NCBI GenBank assembly: GCA_964035575.1
Contig: OZ037890.1
Coordinates: forward strand, 372,001-436,000
Direction of reading: 5' to 3'
DNA from: Rhynchopus sp. YZ270_cl-10
Lineage: Eukaryota > Euglenozoa > Diplonemea > Diplonemida > Diplonemidae
Length of the DNA: 64,000 nt
Under the pieces are notes generated by a model that was not told the origin of the DNA, searched no databases, and worked only from the letters and a program-made list of their open reading frames with translations. The first letter of the stretch is position 1. Every line of letters starts with the position of its first letter. Below are positions 31,528 to 42,981 of this stretch, piece by piece. A program made the translations under genes and the position numbers.

Positions 31528-32160
31528 CAGGGTGTTTCCTAATTTTGGAAATTTTCCGGAAAATTCCGACATCCGGAAGCAAATTTTTTCCCTGGAAAAA
31601 AAGTGGGTTTTCAGCCCCAAAACATGCCGCAATTGTCATTTCCGGAATCCGTCCGCGGTGTGGTGGGGTCACTTTGCCGAAATGGCCAAGTTCTTGGTGT
31701 TGGTCAAAATGAGTGTAAGGAAAAGGGGACCAGGTAAATCCCACAACCCAGATTTTCTCTCCCTGATCCTGAAAATATGAAAATGCCCGAAAACACCGGC
31801 ATTTGCATTTTCGGAATCCGCCCGTTCTGTGGTGGGGTCAATTTGCCAAAATGGACAAGTTCTTGGTTTTGGTCAAAACCCATCAGTGTAAGGTAAAGGG
31901 GGGCAAGTGTTTGCCTGTAGAAACTGGTAGGAACAGGCAGCGCCGCAGGCGCACGGTACCCAACATCGGTGAAAATAAAAATTCACGAAAACTGCTTTAT
32001 TTGAATGATTGGAGCGATCCAGAACAGCGAACATACTTTTTTCGGGAAAATACCAAAAAATAAGCACTTTAAATACGTCCCTAATTTTTTCCCGCAAATT
32101 TTTTCCCTGGCCATTTTTTTCCAAATCTCCGGAAGCGGAAGCAAATTAGGAAACACCCTG
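31528..32160. mobile_element. MULE-like non-autonomous TIR element B
   Basis: A 633-bp element with perfect 18-bp terminal inverted repeats CAGGGTGTTTCCTAATTT / AAATTAGGAAACACCCTG and a perfect 9-bp target duplication GTGAAAAAT (31519-31527 and 32161-32169). It has no coding capacity. Its interior carries two copies of the GTGGTGGGGTCA block, is homologous to element A, and ends with the GCGCCGCAGGCGCACGGTAC segment also found in element A. Confidence 0.88.
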
Positions 32161-32339
32161 GTGAAAAATAGACAAAAAAAAAAAAAAAAAAAAAAAAAAA
32201 TGGGAAAATGCCCGCCCCAGAGAAGATCCGTAACCGAGAATGGTTAAGGCACAATAATGTCCTACAAACGATAAATACTGTAAGCAAGGAACTACAAATT
32301 TAATGAATTTTTATCGTCCCTAACTTTTCTCGGTTGCGG

Positions 32340-32580
32340 TACTGTAAAGATGAATGTGCACGGTGTGCACACCCGACTGAAACAAAGAGGCACCGTGCTG
32401 CTGCAAGACCCATGAGAGAAGATAGGATGGCTGCAACATCCTTTGGTTGGGTAAGCTGCCTTACCGAAGCCTTTGCTTTGCATGTTTAAGAGAAGGGGTA
32501 ACACAAGAGTTGAGATGAACCGAAGCCTCTCTGTGATTCGTCACCTCATAAAAGGGAAAGCAAGATGCAATAAAACAAAA
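32340..32580. repeat. Orphan upstream-flank unit of the propeller array
   Basis: Shares with 34375-34580, 36595-36790 and 38800-38990 the stretch from GAGAGAAGATAGGATGGCTG through AAGCTGCCTTACCGAAGCC to the CGAAGC hairpin. The gene that should follow on the minus strand is missing, so this is probably a fifth unit that has lost its gene. Confidence 0.7.
32511..32550. repeat. CGAAGC/GATTCG hairpin copy
   Basis: GATGAACCGAAGC, CTCTCTGT, GATTCGTCACCTCAT. Stem variant of the propeller array, with one mismatch relative to the GCTTCG copies. Confidence 0.75.
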
Positions 32581-32631
32581 TCAATGAAGGTGTATTCACT
32601 GTGTTAATAGAAGGAGAATAAAAGTTAGAAA

Positions 32632-34165
32632 CTAGGTTGTGCACGCTGTACCGTACCCACAGTGGAAAAACACTTTCGTGCAGTTCACCCGCAGCCCCAT
32701 GCCGCAGAAGCACGACCCAAGGAACCACCCCTGCTGCTCTGCGGCAGGACACGTCAGGGACAGCAACACATTCGCACCACGTCTGTTCGCAAGCATGTCT
32801 CCAAGAGTCGACCCACCTGCCGAGCTGCACGTGTCCACTCTGAAGGAGACGTGGATCCTGCAGTGCTCCTTCGCCACCTGCATGAAGTAGCCTGCCTCCA
32901 GCAATGTCGCCACACCCTCCCCTTCACGAACACACACACCCACTGCAGCGTGACTCAGTTGCCACAACAGTTTGTTTGGGACTGGGAATGGGAAGGGGAG
33001 GGGGCGGACCATGTTGAAAGGCGTCCTTCTCTGATGGTTGCATGTTGATCGGAATCGCAGCAATGTCGAGCACTAAGATGACGTTTCCCACCACGACCAG
33101 CCTGCGCCCGTCTGTCGAGGCATGCACAGACGACGCGCGGTTAAGGACGTCGGTGCGTCCCATGGGTGCTCCACTGCGTGCGTCCCACTGCTGCACACTC
33201 TCGAAACACACCGTGAAGAGGTACCGCGAGCACGCACTGAAGCAGGCTCCACTCACACCGCGCGCTCCCTTGGGCAGTGTGTAGAGGGCCTTCCCGGAGG
33301 CGATGTCAATGGTGCAGACGGTGTGCTTGCTGCCACAGCTCAACACCGCGAGGCTTGCGTCGGGCGAAAACGACGGCTGCAAATAGGAAGACCGGGGCCC
33401 TGTATGCACACGGTGCACGAGACTCAGCTGACGGGTGTCCAGACGGTACACCCCAACGGTCGGGTTGTTGCTCAAGAACAGGTTCTCGCAGGGTGACACT
33501 GCAAAGGAGTGCCCACAGTGATCAATGGTCCGCATCTTCACCCCCTCGCAGGAGTACTGTACAATCTCCGGACTGGTCCCAATCAGCACCGCCTCGGTGA
33601 CCCGCATCGCCACAAGCCTCGCAACCGTGCGTGCCATACGGACTACAACCTCTGCACCGCTGTCCCGCAGTCTAAAGCGCACAGCATTGCTCGGTGAACT
33701 GCAGTACACGATGTGGTGTGGCATGAGAACAATCTTGAACAGAGGTCCGTCAGTGGTCCGCCTCTGCAGTGGTACGCCTATGGGGAGAGGCGTGACCTCG
33801 GTGGTGACGAGGTTGATGGTGACGGCGTGTTTGCCACTCATTACGAGTGTGTCCTCGTGTACATCTCCGCTGCAGGATCTTCCCGCATAGCGCTGCGGCA
33901 GCCACACACCACTGCTGTCCTGCTTCCGTCTGCTCACATAGACAGTCCCGCCTGCACACAGTGCGGTGTGGGCAATCAGAACCTCCGGTGCCAGCACCTC
34001 ACCATCAGCACCATCCACACACAGCCCCACTGCCTCGGCCGACAACACGCTCTGTGGGTACAACACCGCAACAGCACGCTCCTGCAGATCTGCAGCACTG
34101 CAACCCTCCCCCACCTCTGCAGCACAGCGTTGTCCAGATGTTGTGCATTCAAACCATATCTCCAT
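32632..34165 (-). CDS. Beta-propeller protein, array copy 1 (donor site lost)
   Basis: First exon-like frame starts at the ATG at 34165 (MEIWFECTTSGQRC), with CCGCCCCCTCACAG 14 nt upstream. The N-terminal about 80 residues are well conserved across the array. About 300 residues of beta-propeller/WD40-like repeats follow (SFSPDASLAVLSCG; FSACSRYLFTVCF...VQQWDARSGAPMG; SVHASTDGRRLVVVG). A C-terminal exon from GVCVREGEGVATLLEAGYF to a stop at 32632 is full length (about 100 residues, as in copy 4). The GTAAGT donor used by copies 2 and 3 is absent here (ATGCAACCATC). The gene may use another donor, read through to a shorter end at 32924, or be failing. Function unknown; a propeller suggests a protein-interaction scaffold. 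Confidence 0.7.
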
Positions 34166-34493
34166 TGTGTCGTCACTGTCTGTGAGGGGGCGGTGGGAGA
34201 AGCAGGGTGTCGGTGTGCTGAGTGGATGGGGGATGTTTGAGTGAATGGAACAAAGGTTGATTTTGTAAAATGAATGCGCACTTCCTATCCACAATACGGT
34301 CTGCAGTGATCCAAGAACACATGGGGAGGGGTTGTGTGAGGTCGAAATGCTTTAGGGGCGGAATCTTCTTTTTGCTTTCTTTTTCAGACCCATGAGAGAA
34401 GATAGGATGGCTGCAACATCCTTTGGTTGGGTAAGCTGCCTCACCAAAGCCTTTGCTTTGCATGTTTAAGAGAAGGGGTAACACAGAGAAGAG

Positions 34494-34534
34494 TTGAGAT
34501 GAACCGAAGCCTCTCTGTGATTCGTCACCTCATA
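34494..34534. repeat. CGAAGC/GATTCG hairpin copy upstream of propeller copy 1
   Basis: GAGATGAACCGAAGC, CTCTCTGT, GATTCGTCACCTCAT, about 330 nt before the ATG of copy 1. Confidence 0.75.
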
Positions 34535-35098
34535 AAAGGGAAAGCAAGATGCAACAAAACAAACCGACACACACAGTGGTATGATGATCTTTGTGCAGAG
34601 CGAGATGTGGTTTTGGGTGTTTTCGAGTCTCGACAAAAATGAAAAATACAATTTCGATATTTTCAAAATCTTTTTTCGAGGTCTCGACTATCCCCGCTGG
34701 AGATCTTTGAACCACAGTGGGTACAGCTTTCTTGTGCAAAAAAGTCCGAAAAGAATAATAGAAACTGACTTCAGGATATGATGAGAGAAGTACTATTCTC
34801 AATTTCATATACTTTCCATTCGTTCAACTTGTCACCTTTCCTCATTTTAGAAAAACAAGTCGTGGGAGGTTTTTTTTGTTTTCCTCCTGCAAGATGTTGT
34901 GTTTTTCCCCACTGTCCTATGCTGGTTGTGGTGTGTGAAGCTAAACAAAGCAACTGCCAGACGTTTCTAGTTCCTGTTGCCAACAACTAGAAGAAACACC
35001 TCGCAGGCTCAAAACCCTGCACAGGAACTACGCAACCCCTCAACACATTCGCGCCATATCTGATCACAAGCACGTCTCCGAGAATCGACCCGCTCCAC

Positions 35099-36380
35099 TC
35101 ATGCAGGAGACGTGGATCCCACGGTCACCTGCATGAAGTAGCCTGCTTCCAGCAATGTCGCCACACCCTCCCCTTCACGAACACACACACCCACTGCAGC
35201 GTGACTCAGTTGCCACAACAGTTCGTTTGGGACTGGGAATGGGAAGGGGACGAGGTGGACCATGTTGAAAGGCGTCCTGCTCTGACTTACGCATGTTGAT
35301 GGCAGCAATGTCCAGCACCGAGATGACCTTTCCGACAACGACCAGCCTGCGCCCGTCGGACGAGGCATGCACAGACCACCCGAAGGAGATAACGTAGGTG
35401 CGTCCCATGGGGGCTCCACTGCGTGCATCCCACTGCTGCATACTACCCAAAGTGACCGTGAAGAGGTATCGCGAGCACGCACTGAAGCAGGCACCATGCA
35501 TATTCTGCGCTCCCTTTGTCAGTGTGCAGAGGGACTTCCCGGAGGCGATGTCAATGGTGCGGACGGTGTCACCACAGCTCACCACTGCGAGGCTTGCGTC
35601 GGGCGAAAACGACGGCCGCACAAATAATAACCTACCCAGCCCTGTGTCCACGCGGTGCACCTCACGGAGCTCAGGGGTGTCCAGACGGTACACCACAACG
35701 GCAGGATCGTTGGTCAACAACAGGGTCTCGCAGGGTGACACTGCAAAGGAGTACCCAGGGTGATCAATGGTCCGCATCTTCACCCCCTCACAGGAGTACT
35801 GCACAATCTGCTTCCTGGTCCCAATCAGCACTGCCTCGGTGACCCGCATGGCCACAAGGCTCTGAACCTCGTGTGCCACACGGACCACAACCTCTGCACC
35901 GCTGTCCCGCAGTCTAAAGTGCACAGCATTCCTCACACCGCAGTACACGATGTGGTGTGGCATGAGAACCACGTTGCACAGAGCTCCTTCTATCGGAGGG
36001 AGAGGTGTGACCTCGGTGGTGACGAGGTTGATGGTGACGGCGTGTTCGCCATGTATTACGAGTGTGTCCTCGTGTACATCTACGAAGGGGTATGTCGCAT
36101 TATAGTCCCGCAGTACCCACACACCACTGCTGTCCTGCTTCCGTCTGCTCACATAGACAGTCCCGCCTGCACACAGTGCGGTGTGGGCAATCAGAACCTC
36201 CGGTGCCAGCACCTCACCATCAGCACCATCCACACACAGCCCCACTGCCTCGGCCGACAACACGCTCTGTGGGTACAACACCGCAACAGCACGCTCCTGC
36301 AGATCTGCAGCACTGCAACCCTCCCCCACCTCTGCAGCACAGCGTTGTCCAGATGTTGTGCATTCAAACCATATCTCCAT
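35099..36380 (-). CDS. Beta-propeller protein, array copy 2 (short C-terminus)
   Basis: Exons 36380-35291 and 35193-35099, in phase, give 394 residues; the 97-bp intron has donor GTAAGT and acceptor CTGCAG. The fold is as in copy 1: conserved N-terminal about 80 residues, then propeller blades (SFSPDASLAVVSCG; YLFTVTLGSMQQWDARSGAP; SVHASSDGRRLVVVGKV). In exon 2 the sequence after LLEAGYFMQV is changed to TVGSTSPA and a stop, because the stretch coding AKEHCR in copies 1 and 4 is replaced and the frame shifts. The C-terminal domain is therefore about 80 residues shorter. It is almost identical to copy 3. Confidence 0.8.
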
Positions 36381-36708
36381 TGTGTCGTCACTGTCTGAGA
36401 GGGGGCGGTGGGAGAAGCAGGGTGTCGGTGTGCTGAGTGGATGGGGGATGTTTGAGTGAATGGAACAAAGGTTGATTTTGTACTATGAATGTGCATTTCC
36501 TATCCACAATACGGTCTGCAGTGATCCAAGAACACATGGGGAGGGGTTGTGTGAGGTCGAAATGCTTTAGGGGTGGTATCTTGTTTTTGCTTTCCTTTTC
36601 AGACCCGTGAGAGAAGATAGGATGGCTGCAACATCCTTTGGTTGGGTAAGCTGCCTTACCGAAGCCTTTGCTTTGCATGTTTAAGAGAAGGGGTAACACA
36701 GAGAAGAG

Positions 36709-36750
36709 TTGAGATGAACCGAAGCCTCTCTGTGCTTCGTCACCTCATAA
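36709..36750. repeat. CGAAGC/GCTTCG hairpin copy upstream of propeller copy 2
   Basis: GAGATGAACCGAAGC, CTCTCTGT, GCTTCGTCACCTCAT. The six stem pairs are perfect and differ from the CTAAGC type by a paired T-A to G-C change. Confidence 0.85.
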
Positions 36751-37297
36751 AAGGGAAAGCAAGATGCAACAAAACAAACCGACACCAACAGTGGTACGAC
36801 GATCCAGCGAGATGTGGTTTTGGGTGTTTTCGAGTCTCGACAAAAATGTAAAATACAATTTCGATATTTTCAAAATCTTTTTTTCGAGGTCTCGACTATC
36901 ATCTTTGAACCACAGTGGGTACAGCTTTCTTGTGCAAAAAAGTCCGAAAAAAATATTAGAAACTGACTTCAGGATATGATGAGAGAAGTACTATTCTCAA
37001 TTTCATATACTGTCCATTCGTTCAACTTGTCACCTTTCCTCATTTTAGAAAAACAAGTCGTGGGAGGTTTTTTTTGTTTTCCTCCTGCAAGATGTTGTGT
37101 TTTTCCCCACTGTCCTATGCTGGTTGTGGTGTGTGAAAGCTAAACAAAGCAACTGCCAGACGTTTCTAGTTCCTGTTGCCAACAACTAGAAGAAACACCT
37201 CGCAGACTCAAAACCCTGCACAGGAACTACGCAACCCCTCAACACATTCGCGCCATATCTGATCACAAGCACGTCTCCGAGAATCGACCCGCTCCAC

Positions 37298-38579
37298 TCA
37301 TGCAGGAGACGTGGATCCCACGGTCACCTGCATGAAGTGGCCTGCTTCCAGCAATGTCGCCACACCCTCCCCTTCACGAACACACACACCCACTGCAGCG
37401 TGACTCAGTTGCCACAACAGTTCGTTTGGGACTGGGAATGGGAAGGGGACGAGGTGGACCATGTTGAAAGGCGTCCTGCTCTGACTTACGCATGCTGATG
37501 GCAGCAATGTCCAGCACCGAGATGGCCTTTCCGACAACGACCAGCCTGCGCCCGTCGGACGAGGCATGCACAGACCACCCGAAGGAGATAACGTAGGTGC
37601 GTCCCATGGGGGCTCCACTGCGTGCATCCCACTGCTGCATACTACCCAAAGTGACCGTGAAGAGGTATCGCGAGCACGCACTGAAGCAGGCACCATGCAT
37701 ATTCTGCGCTCCCTTTGTCAGTGTGCAGAGGGACTTCCCGGAGGCGATGTCAATGGTGCGGACGGTGTCCGCACAGCTCACCACTGCGAGGCTTGCGTCG
37801 GGCGAAAACGACGGCCGCACAAATAATAACCTACCCAGCCCTGTGTCCACGCGGTGCACCTCACGGAGCTCAGGGGTGTCCAGGCGGTACACCACAACGG
37901 CAGGATCGTTGGTCAACAACAGGGTCTCGCAGGGTGACACTGCAAAGGAGCACCCAGGGTGATCAATGGTCCGCATCTTCACCCCCTCACAGGAGTACTG
38001 CACAATCTGCTTACTGGTCCCAATCAGCACCGCCTCGGTGACCCGCATCGCCACAAGGCTCTGAACCTCGTGTGCCACACGGACCACAACCTCTGCACCG
38101 CTGTCCCGCAGTCTAAAGTGCACAGCATTCCTCACACCGCAGTACACGATGTGGTGTGGCATGAGAACCATGTTGCACAGAGCTCCTTCTATCGGAGGGA
38201 GAGGTGTGACCTCGGTGGTGACGAGGTTGATGGTGACGGCGTGTTCGCCACTCATTACGAGTGTGTCCTCGTGTACATCTCCGATGTAACCTCCCACAGT
38301 ATAGCGCTGCGGCAGCCACACACCACTGCTGTCCTGCTTCCGTCTGCTCACATAGACAGTCCCGCCTGCGCACAGTGCGGTGTGGGCAATCAGAACCTCC
38401 GGTGCCAGCACCTCACCATCAGCACCATCCACACACAGCCCCACTGCCTCGGCCGACAACACGCTCTGTGGGTACAACACCGCAACAGCACGCTCCTGCA
38501 GATCTGCAGCACTGCAACCCTCCCCCACCTCTGCAGCACAGCGTTGTCCAGATGTTGTGCATTCAAACCATATCTCCAT
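37298..38579 (-). CDS. Beta-propeller protein, array copy 3 (short C-terminus)
   Basis: Exons 38579-37490 and 37392-37298 (394 residues; intron donor GTAAGT, 97 bp). It differs from copy 2 by only a few residues outside a short variable segment after KQDSSGVW (LPQRYTVGGYIGD here). It carries the same truncated exon 2 ending TVGSTSPA. The unit repeats at about 2.2 kb including flanks. Function is not recognised beyond the propeller fold. Confidence 0.8.
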
Positions 38580-38908
38580 TGTGTCGTCACTGTTTGAGAG
38601 GGGGCGGTGGGAGAAGCAGGGTGTCGGTGTGCTGAGTGGATGGGGGATGTTTGAGTGAATGGAACAAAGGTTGATTTTGTACTATGAATGTGCATTTCCT
38701 ATCCACAATACGGTCTGCAGTGATCCAAGAACACATGGGGAGGGGTTGTGTGAGGTCGAAATGCTTCAGGGGCGGAATCTTCTTTTTGCTTTCCTTTTCA
38801 GACCCGTGAGAGAAGATAGGATGGCTGCAACATCCTTTGGTTGGGTAAGCTGCCTTACCGAAGCCTTTGCTTTGCATGTTTAAGAGAAGGGGTAACACAG
38901 AGAAGAGT

Positions 38909-38949
38909 TGAGATGAACCGAAGCCTCTCTGTGCTTCGTCACCTCATAA
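38909..38949. repeat. CGAAGC/GCTTCG hairpin copy upstream of propeller copy 3
   Basis: Same as 36709-36750, about 335 nt before the ATG of copy 3. Confidence 0.85.
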
Positions 38950-39594
38950 AAGGGAAAGCAAGATGCAACAAAACAAACCGACAGTTAACAACACAGTCGT
39001 GTAAAGATCTTTGTTCAACCGAGATGTGGTTTTGGGTTTCTTTTTGGGTCTCGACTAAATGTGAAATGGAATTTCGATATTTTCAAAATCTTTTTCGAGA
39101 TCTCGATTCTCTCGGTCAACAGTAGATACATATTTTCTTGTGTAAAAAATTCGAGAAGCAAATTAGAAACTTACATCAAGAACAAATGAGAAAAGCAACA
39201 CCGTAAAAAGTAACAAGTCTAGGACGGAAGAAGAAAAGCAAGGCGGGGGAAACGCTTATTCCGTGTGCCGCTCCGCAAGCTGTTGTGTTGTTTCCCCACT
39301 GTACGGTGCTGGTTGTGGTGTGTGAAAAAAAGCTAAACAAAGCAACCGTCAGCGGTTTCTATTTCCTGTTGCCACAAATTGTGTACAATAAATACACACA
39401 AAGACCCCCAACACAACAGACGAGACACTTTCAAATAACACCTCACAGCCTCATCATGGGCAAATGCCCTGTGCAGGAACCATCCAAACACTGATGTTCA
39501 CACATCACACATAACCCTTGCCCTCACAAAACCCTGCACAGGAACTAGCCAGAACGCATTTCAAAACATTCCTTTCTTCCTCATCTCACCACGC

Positions 39595-41080
39595 TCAACA
39601 ACAAACAGCTTCAATCACCCGCAGGAACATGCCGCAGAAGCACGACCCAAGGAACCAACCCTGCTGCTCTGCGGCAGGACACGTCAGGGACAGCAACACA
39701 TTCGCACCACGTCTGTTCACAAGCATGTCTCCGAGAGTCGACCCACCTACCGAGCTGCGTGTGTCCACTCTGAAGGAAACGTGGATCCTGCAGTGCTCCT
39801 TCGCTACCTGCATGAAGTGGCCTGCCTCCAGCAATGTCGCCACACCCTCCCCTTCACGAACACACACACCCACTGCAGCGTGACTCAGTTGCCACAACAG
39901 TTCGTTTGGGACTGGGAATGGGAAGGGGACGAGGTGGATCATGTTGCAGGGCGTCCTGCTCTGACACTTGCATGCTGATGGCAGCAATGTCCAGCACCGA
40001 GGTGACCTTTCCGACAACGACCAGCCTGCGCCCGTCGGACGAGGCATGCACAGACCACCCGAAGGAGATAACGTAGGTGCGTCCCATGGGGGCTCCACTG
40101 CGTGCATCCCACTGCTGCACACCACCCCTAGAGACCGTGAAGAGGTATCGCGAGCACGCACTGAAGCAGGCACGACATATATTGTCCTCTGCATCGGGCA
40201 GTGTGTAGAGGGCCTTCCCAGAGACGATGTCAATGGTGCGGACGGTATGCTTGACGCCAAAGATCACCACTGCGAGGCTTGCGTCAGGCGAAAACGACGT
40301 CTCAAACAAGAGCGACACATCCAGCACTGTGTCCACACGGTGCACCTCACGGAGCTCAGGGGTGTCCAGACGGTACACCACAACGGCGGGGCGGTTGGTC
40401 AACAACAGGGTCTCGCAGGGTGACACTGCAAAGGAGTACCCACAGTGATCAATGGTCCGCATCTTCACCCCCTCGCAGGAGTACTGTACGATCTCCTCAC
40501 TGGTCCCAATCAGCACCGCCTCGGTGACCCGCATCGCCACAAGCCTCAAAAGCATGCTTGACAGACGGACCACAACCTCTGCACCGCTGTCCCGCAGTCT
40601 AAAGTTCACAACAGTGCTCAACGAATAACAGTAGACGATGTGGTGTGGCATGAGAACCACGTTGTACAGAGCTCTGTCTAAGCTAGGGAGAGGTGTGACC
40701 TCGGTGGTGGCGAGGTTGATGGTGACGGCGTGTTCGCCACTCATTACGCGACCCACTACGAGTGTGTCCTCGCATACGTCTGCGCTGGAACCTCTCACAC
40801 TATAGCGGTGCGGCAGCCACACACCACTGCTGTCCTGCTTCCGTCTGCTCACATAGACAGTCCCGCCTGCACACAGTGCGGTGTGGGCAATCAGAACCTC
40901 CGGTGCCAGCACCTCACCATCAGCACCATCCACACACAGCCCCACTGCCTCGGCCGACAACACGCTCTGTGGGTACAACACCGCAACAGCACGCTCCTGC
41001 AGATCTGCAGCACTGCAACCCTCCCCCACCTCTGCAGCACAGCGTTGTCCAGATGTTGTGCATTCAAACCATATCTCCAT
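39595..41080 (-). CDS. Beta-propeller protein, array copy 4 (full C-terminus, altered donor)
   Basis: ATG at 41080 (MEIWFECTTSGQRC) with the pyrimidine-AG tract shared by the array. The propeller region is complete, and the C-terminal exon runs full length from GVCVREGEGVATLLEAGHF to a stop at 39595. At the exon 1 end the sequence is CATGCAAGTGTCAG instead of CATGCGTAAGTCAG: the GTAAGT donor is gone. A GC-AG or GTGTCA donor would shift the frame of exon 2 by my reading. Without splicing the frame ends at 39854. It is the first gene of the array as transcribed, and its upstream flank differs from the other three. Confidence 0.7.
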
Positions 41081-41397
41081 TGTGTCGTCACTGTCTGTGA
41101 GGGGGCGGGAGCAGCGCAACAAAAAAGGGGCAGAGCAAACTCGCCACACTCTGCTGAGTTGTCTTTTGATGATATGTATCCGATGGATTGTCAGGAGAGG
41201 GGGGGAAATGGTTGCTTTTTTTTCCAATCTGCTGAACAGCTGTTTTTGTTAATGCTTTCAATGGTTAAGGGGAGCTATGTGCACGGGGTGGGGTGACATC
41301 GTTTATTTAAAAAGAAAAAAGCCGTGCAGCGCCCCGTTGTTAATGGTGAAGGGGGTAATCGACGAAATCGTTTGGGGTAACATTTTTTTTTTAGATT

Positions 41398-41455
41398 ATT
41401 TTGAAAACTTGGCCGGTTTAGTGTAGACACCCGAAAATGAACTCCACTATACTTA
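41398..41455 (-). repeat. Short dispersed repeat with A-rich tail (copy d)
   Basis: TTTTGAAAACTTGGCCGG, TTTAGTGTAGACACCCG, ATGAACTCCACTATA. Confidence 0.65.
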
Positions 41456-41711
41456 CTTTTTGTTGTGCCGATCCCCCTACGAGCGAAACCTCGCAGGAGA
41501 CAAAGCACAATAAAGAGACATTAATAATATACCCCCTCGACGCCTCTCGTCGCTTAGTCGCTTTCATCACAATCAATAATTGCGTTTCTGAGTTCAATTC
41601 GATCACGTTCCGTGGGGCGGTGGGTTATAACTATTCAAAAAAAAAAGTTTAAAATAAATTTGCATGTCTTGGGTGGAAGAATGGAGAGGAAGAGATATAA
41701 TGGTGGTTTAT

Positions 41712-41760
41712 GTGAAACTTGGTCACACTAGTGTAGACACCTGAGGGATACACTGCCCCT
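41712..41760 (-). repeat. Short dispersed repeat (copy e)
   Basis: GTGAAACTTGGTCACACTAG, TGTAGACACCTGAGGGATAC. Diverged and without the T tract. Confidence 0.55.
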
Positions 41761-41802
41761 TTTCTGCTGTGTGTGTGTTTTTTTTTTTTTTTTGCTTTTT
41801 TT

Positions 41803-41850
41803 TTTGAAAACTTGGTTGTATTAGTGTAGACACCCTAGAGCTATGCTGCA
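41803..41850 (-). repeat. Short dispersed repeat with A-rich tail (copy f)
   Basis: T tract, GAAAACTTGGTTGTATTAG, TGTAGACACCCTAGAG. Confidence 0.65.
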
Positions 41851-42217
41851 TGCGCACGGCCGTACGTACGCGTACGCCGCACGGATTACAGCGCACTTCG
41901 AGAAAGGCGGAGAAGCGCGTCTCACCCTCCTCTGATCGACGCCATGCGTCGGTTGCCGCCGCAGGCGGAGTGCAACAGGTGCCCAACGGGCCAAAGTCTC
42001 GGGGGTTTTGCCGGATATTTTTTCATCCTTCACAACAAGTACTGCCGTACGTACCGCACCTTCTAAGAATTCAGCATAGCCCTAGAGTGTGGTCCACTAT
42101 CCGTTCTTTGTTTTGTTTTGTCTTTTTTTGTTGTTGTTGTTTTGTTTTGTTACAAATCAAAGCAGGGCAGTACTCGCTGGTGTGCTCTGATTTAGAAAAA
42201 AGGGGGGTGAACATGCA

Positions 42218-42476
42218 TGGCCTCCACTACCGGATACCGGGAATTCCCGGGTTTTAAATTTTCCATAACCCGATATTCTCGGGTCAGTACTCCCGTAAGG
42301 GGGGCGGGATAATACTTGGCTCAACACCCACAGACCACAGGAGAGATATAAAAAAAAAGTTGTGTTTGTGACATGGGGATAAAGAACCCGCCCTCACAGG
42401 CTGAGATAACTGCTAGAAAATACCTGGAATTTGAAAACCCCGTAATACCCCCGGTAACCCCGGTAACGGATGCCAT
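42218..42476. mobile_element. Possible small TIR element (MITE-like)
   Basis: The left end GGCCTCCACTACCGGATACC and the right end read inward GGCATCCGTTACCGGGGTTA are imperfect inverted repeats around about 210 bp of non-coding DNA rich in CCGGG and CCGGT. No clear target duplication was found. Confidence 0.4.
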
Positions 42477-42881
42477 CCATGAATGAGATGAAAAGAAAGA
42501 ACTTCAAATGTGTGTGGAGCCCTCGCGGACGCAGTTTGGTTTGTAGATCTCAAAAAAAAAAAGGGGGGGGAAACGGAATAGGGCGTGTTGGACAGCGCGT
42601 ATGAGGGAAGTGCAGGGAGGGGGTTTTTTGCTGCTCAAAGAACGTTCAAAAACACATTAAACCAGACAACAAATAGTACTGCATTCATCTCACTTTTTTT
42701 TTTCGGCAAGATTATTGAAGATCATGAAAAATTGATGTGTTGTTTTTTTTTTTTTTAAACAGCGCCAAAAAGGGGTTGAATCTGTTTGACTAAAAAAAAC
42801 CCCCCACAATTGTTGTCAATAAATCAAAAATAACAAAATGCAAGGAAATCTGTGGACCATCGGCAATCTCATTTCAAAACC

Positions 42882-42912
<31 letters not shown>

Positions 42913-42981
42913 AAAAAAAAAATGAAGAAAAAAACTTAAGATTAATTACTCTGTACATCCTTGCATAAAACATCCCCTCCC

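Larger units (their letters stand above)
31292..32631. other. Spacer with MULE-like element and remnant of the propeller-array unit
   Basis: Contains the acceptor tract of the SPX gene, MULE-like element B, a long A run at 32177-32200, and at about 32340-32580 a segment matching the upstream flanks of propeller copies 1-3 but with no propeller gene after it. Confidence 0.75.
41081..42981. other. Spacer with several short dispersed repeats
   Basis: No gene recognised. It contains three to four copies of the T-tract/ACTTGG repeat (41398, 41712, 41803, and a fragment near 42075), a small TIR element at about 42218-42476, and A-rich runs near 42880. Confidence 0.65.

Noticed and set aside
33713-34240. 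175-codon plus-strand frame opposite propeller copy 1 (similar ones opposite the other copies)
   Set aside because: Antisense shadow of the conserved N-terminal region.
34494-38949. Spaced repeats as a CRISPR array
   Set aside because: The repeats are about 2.2 kb apart and belong to a duplicated eukaryotic gene unit.
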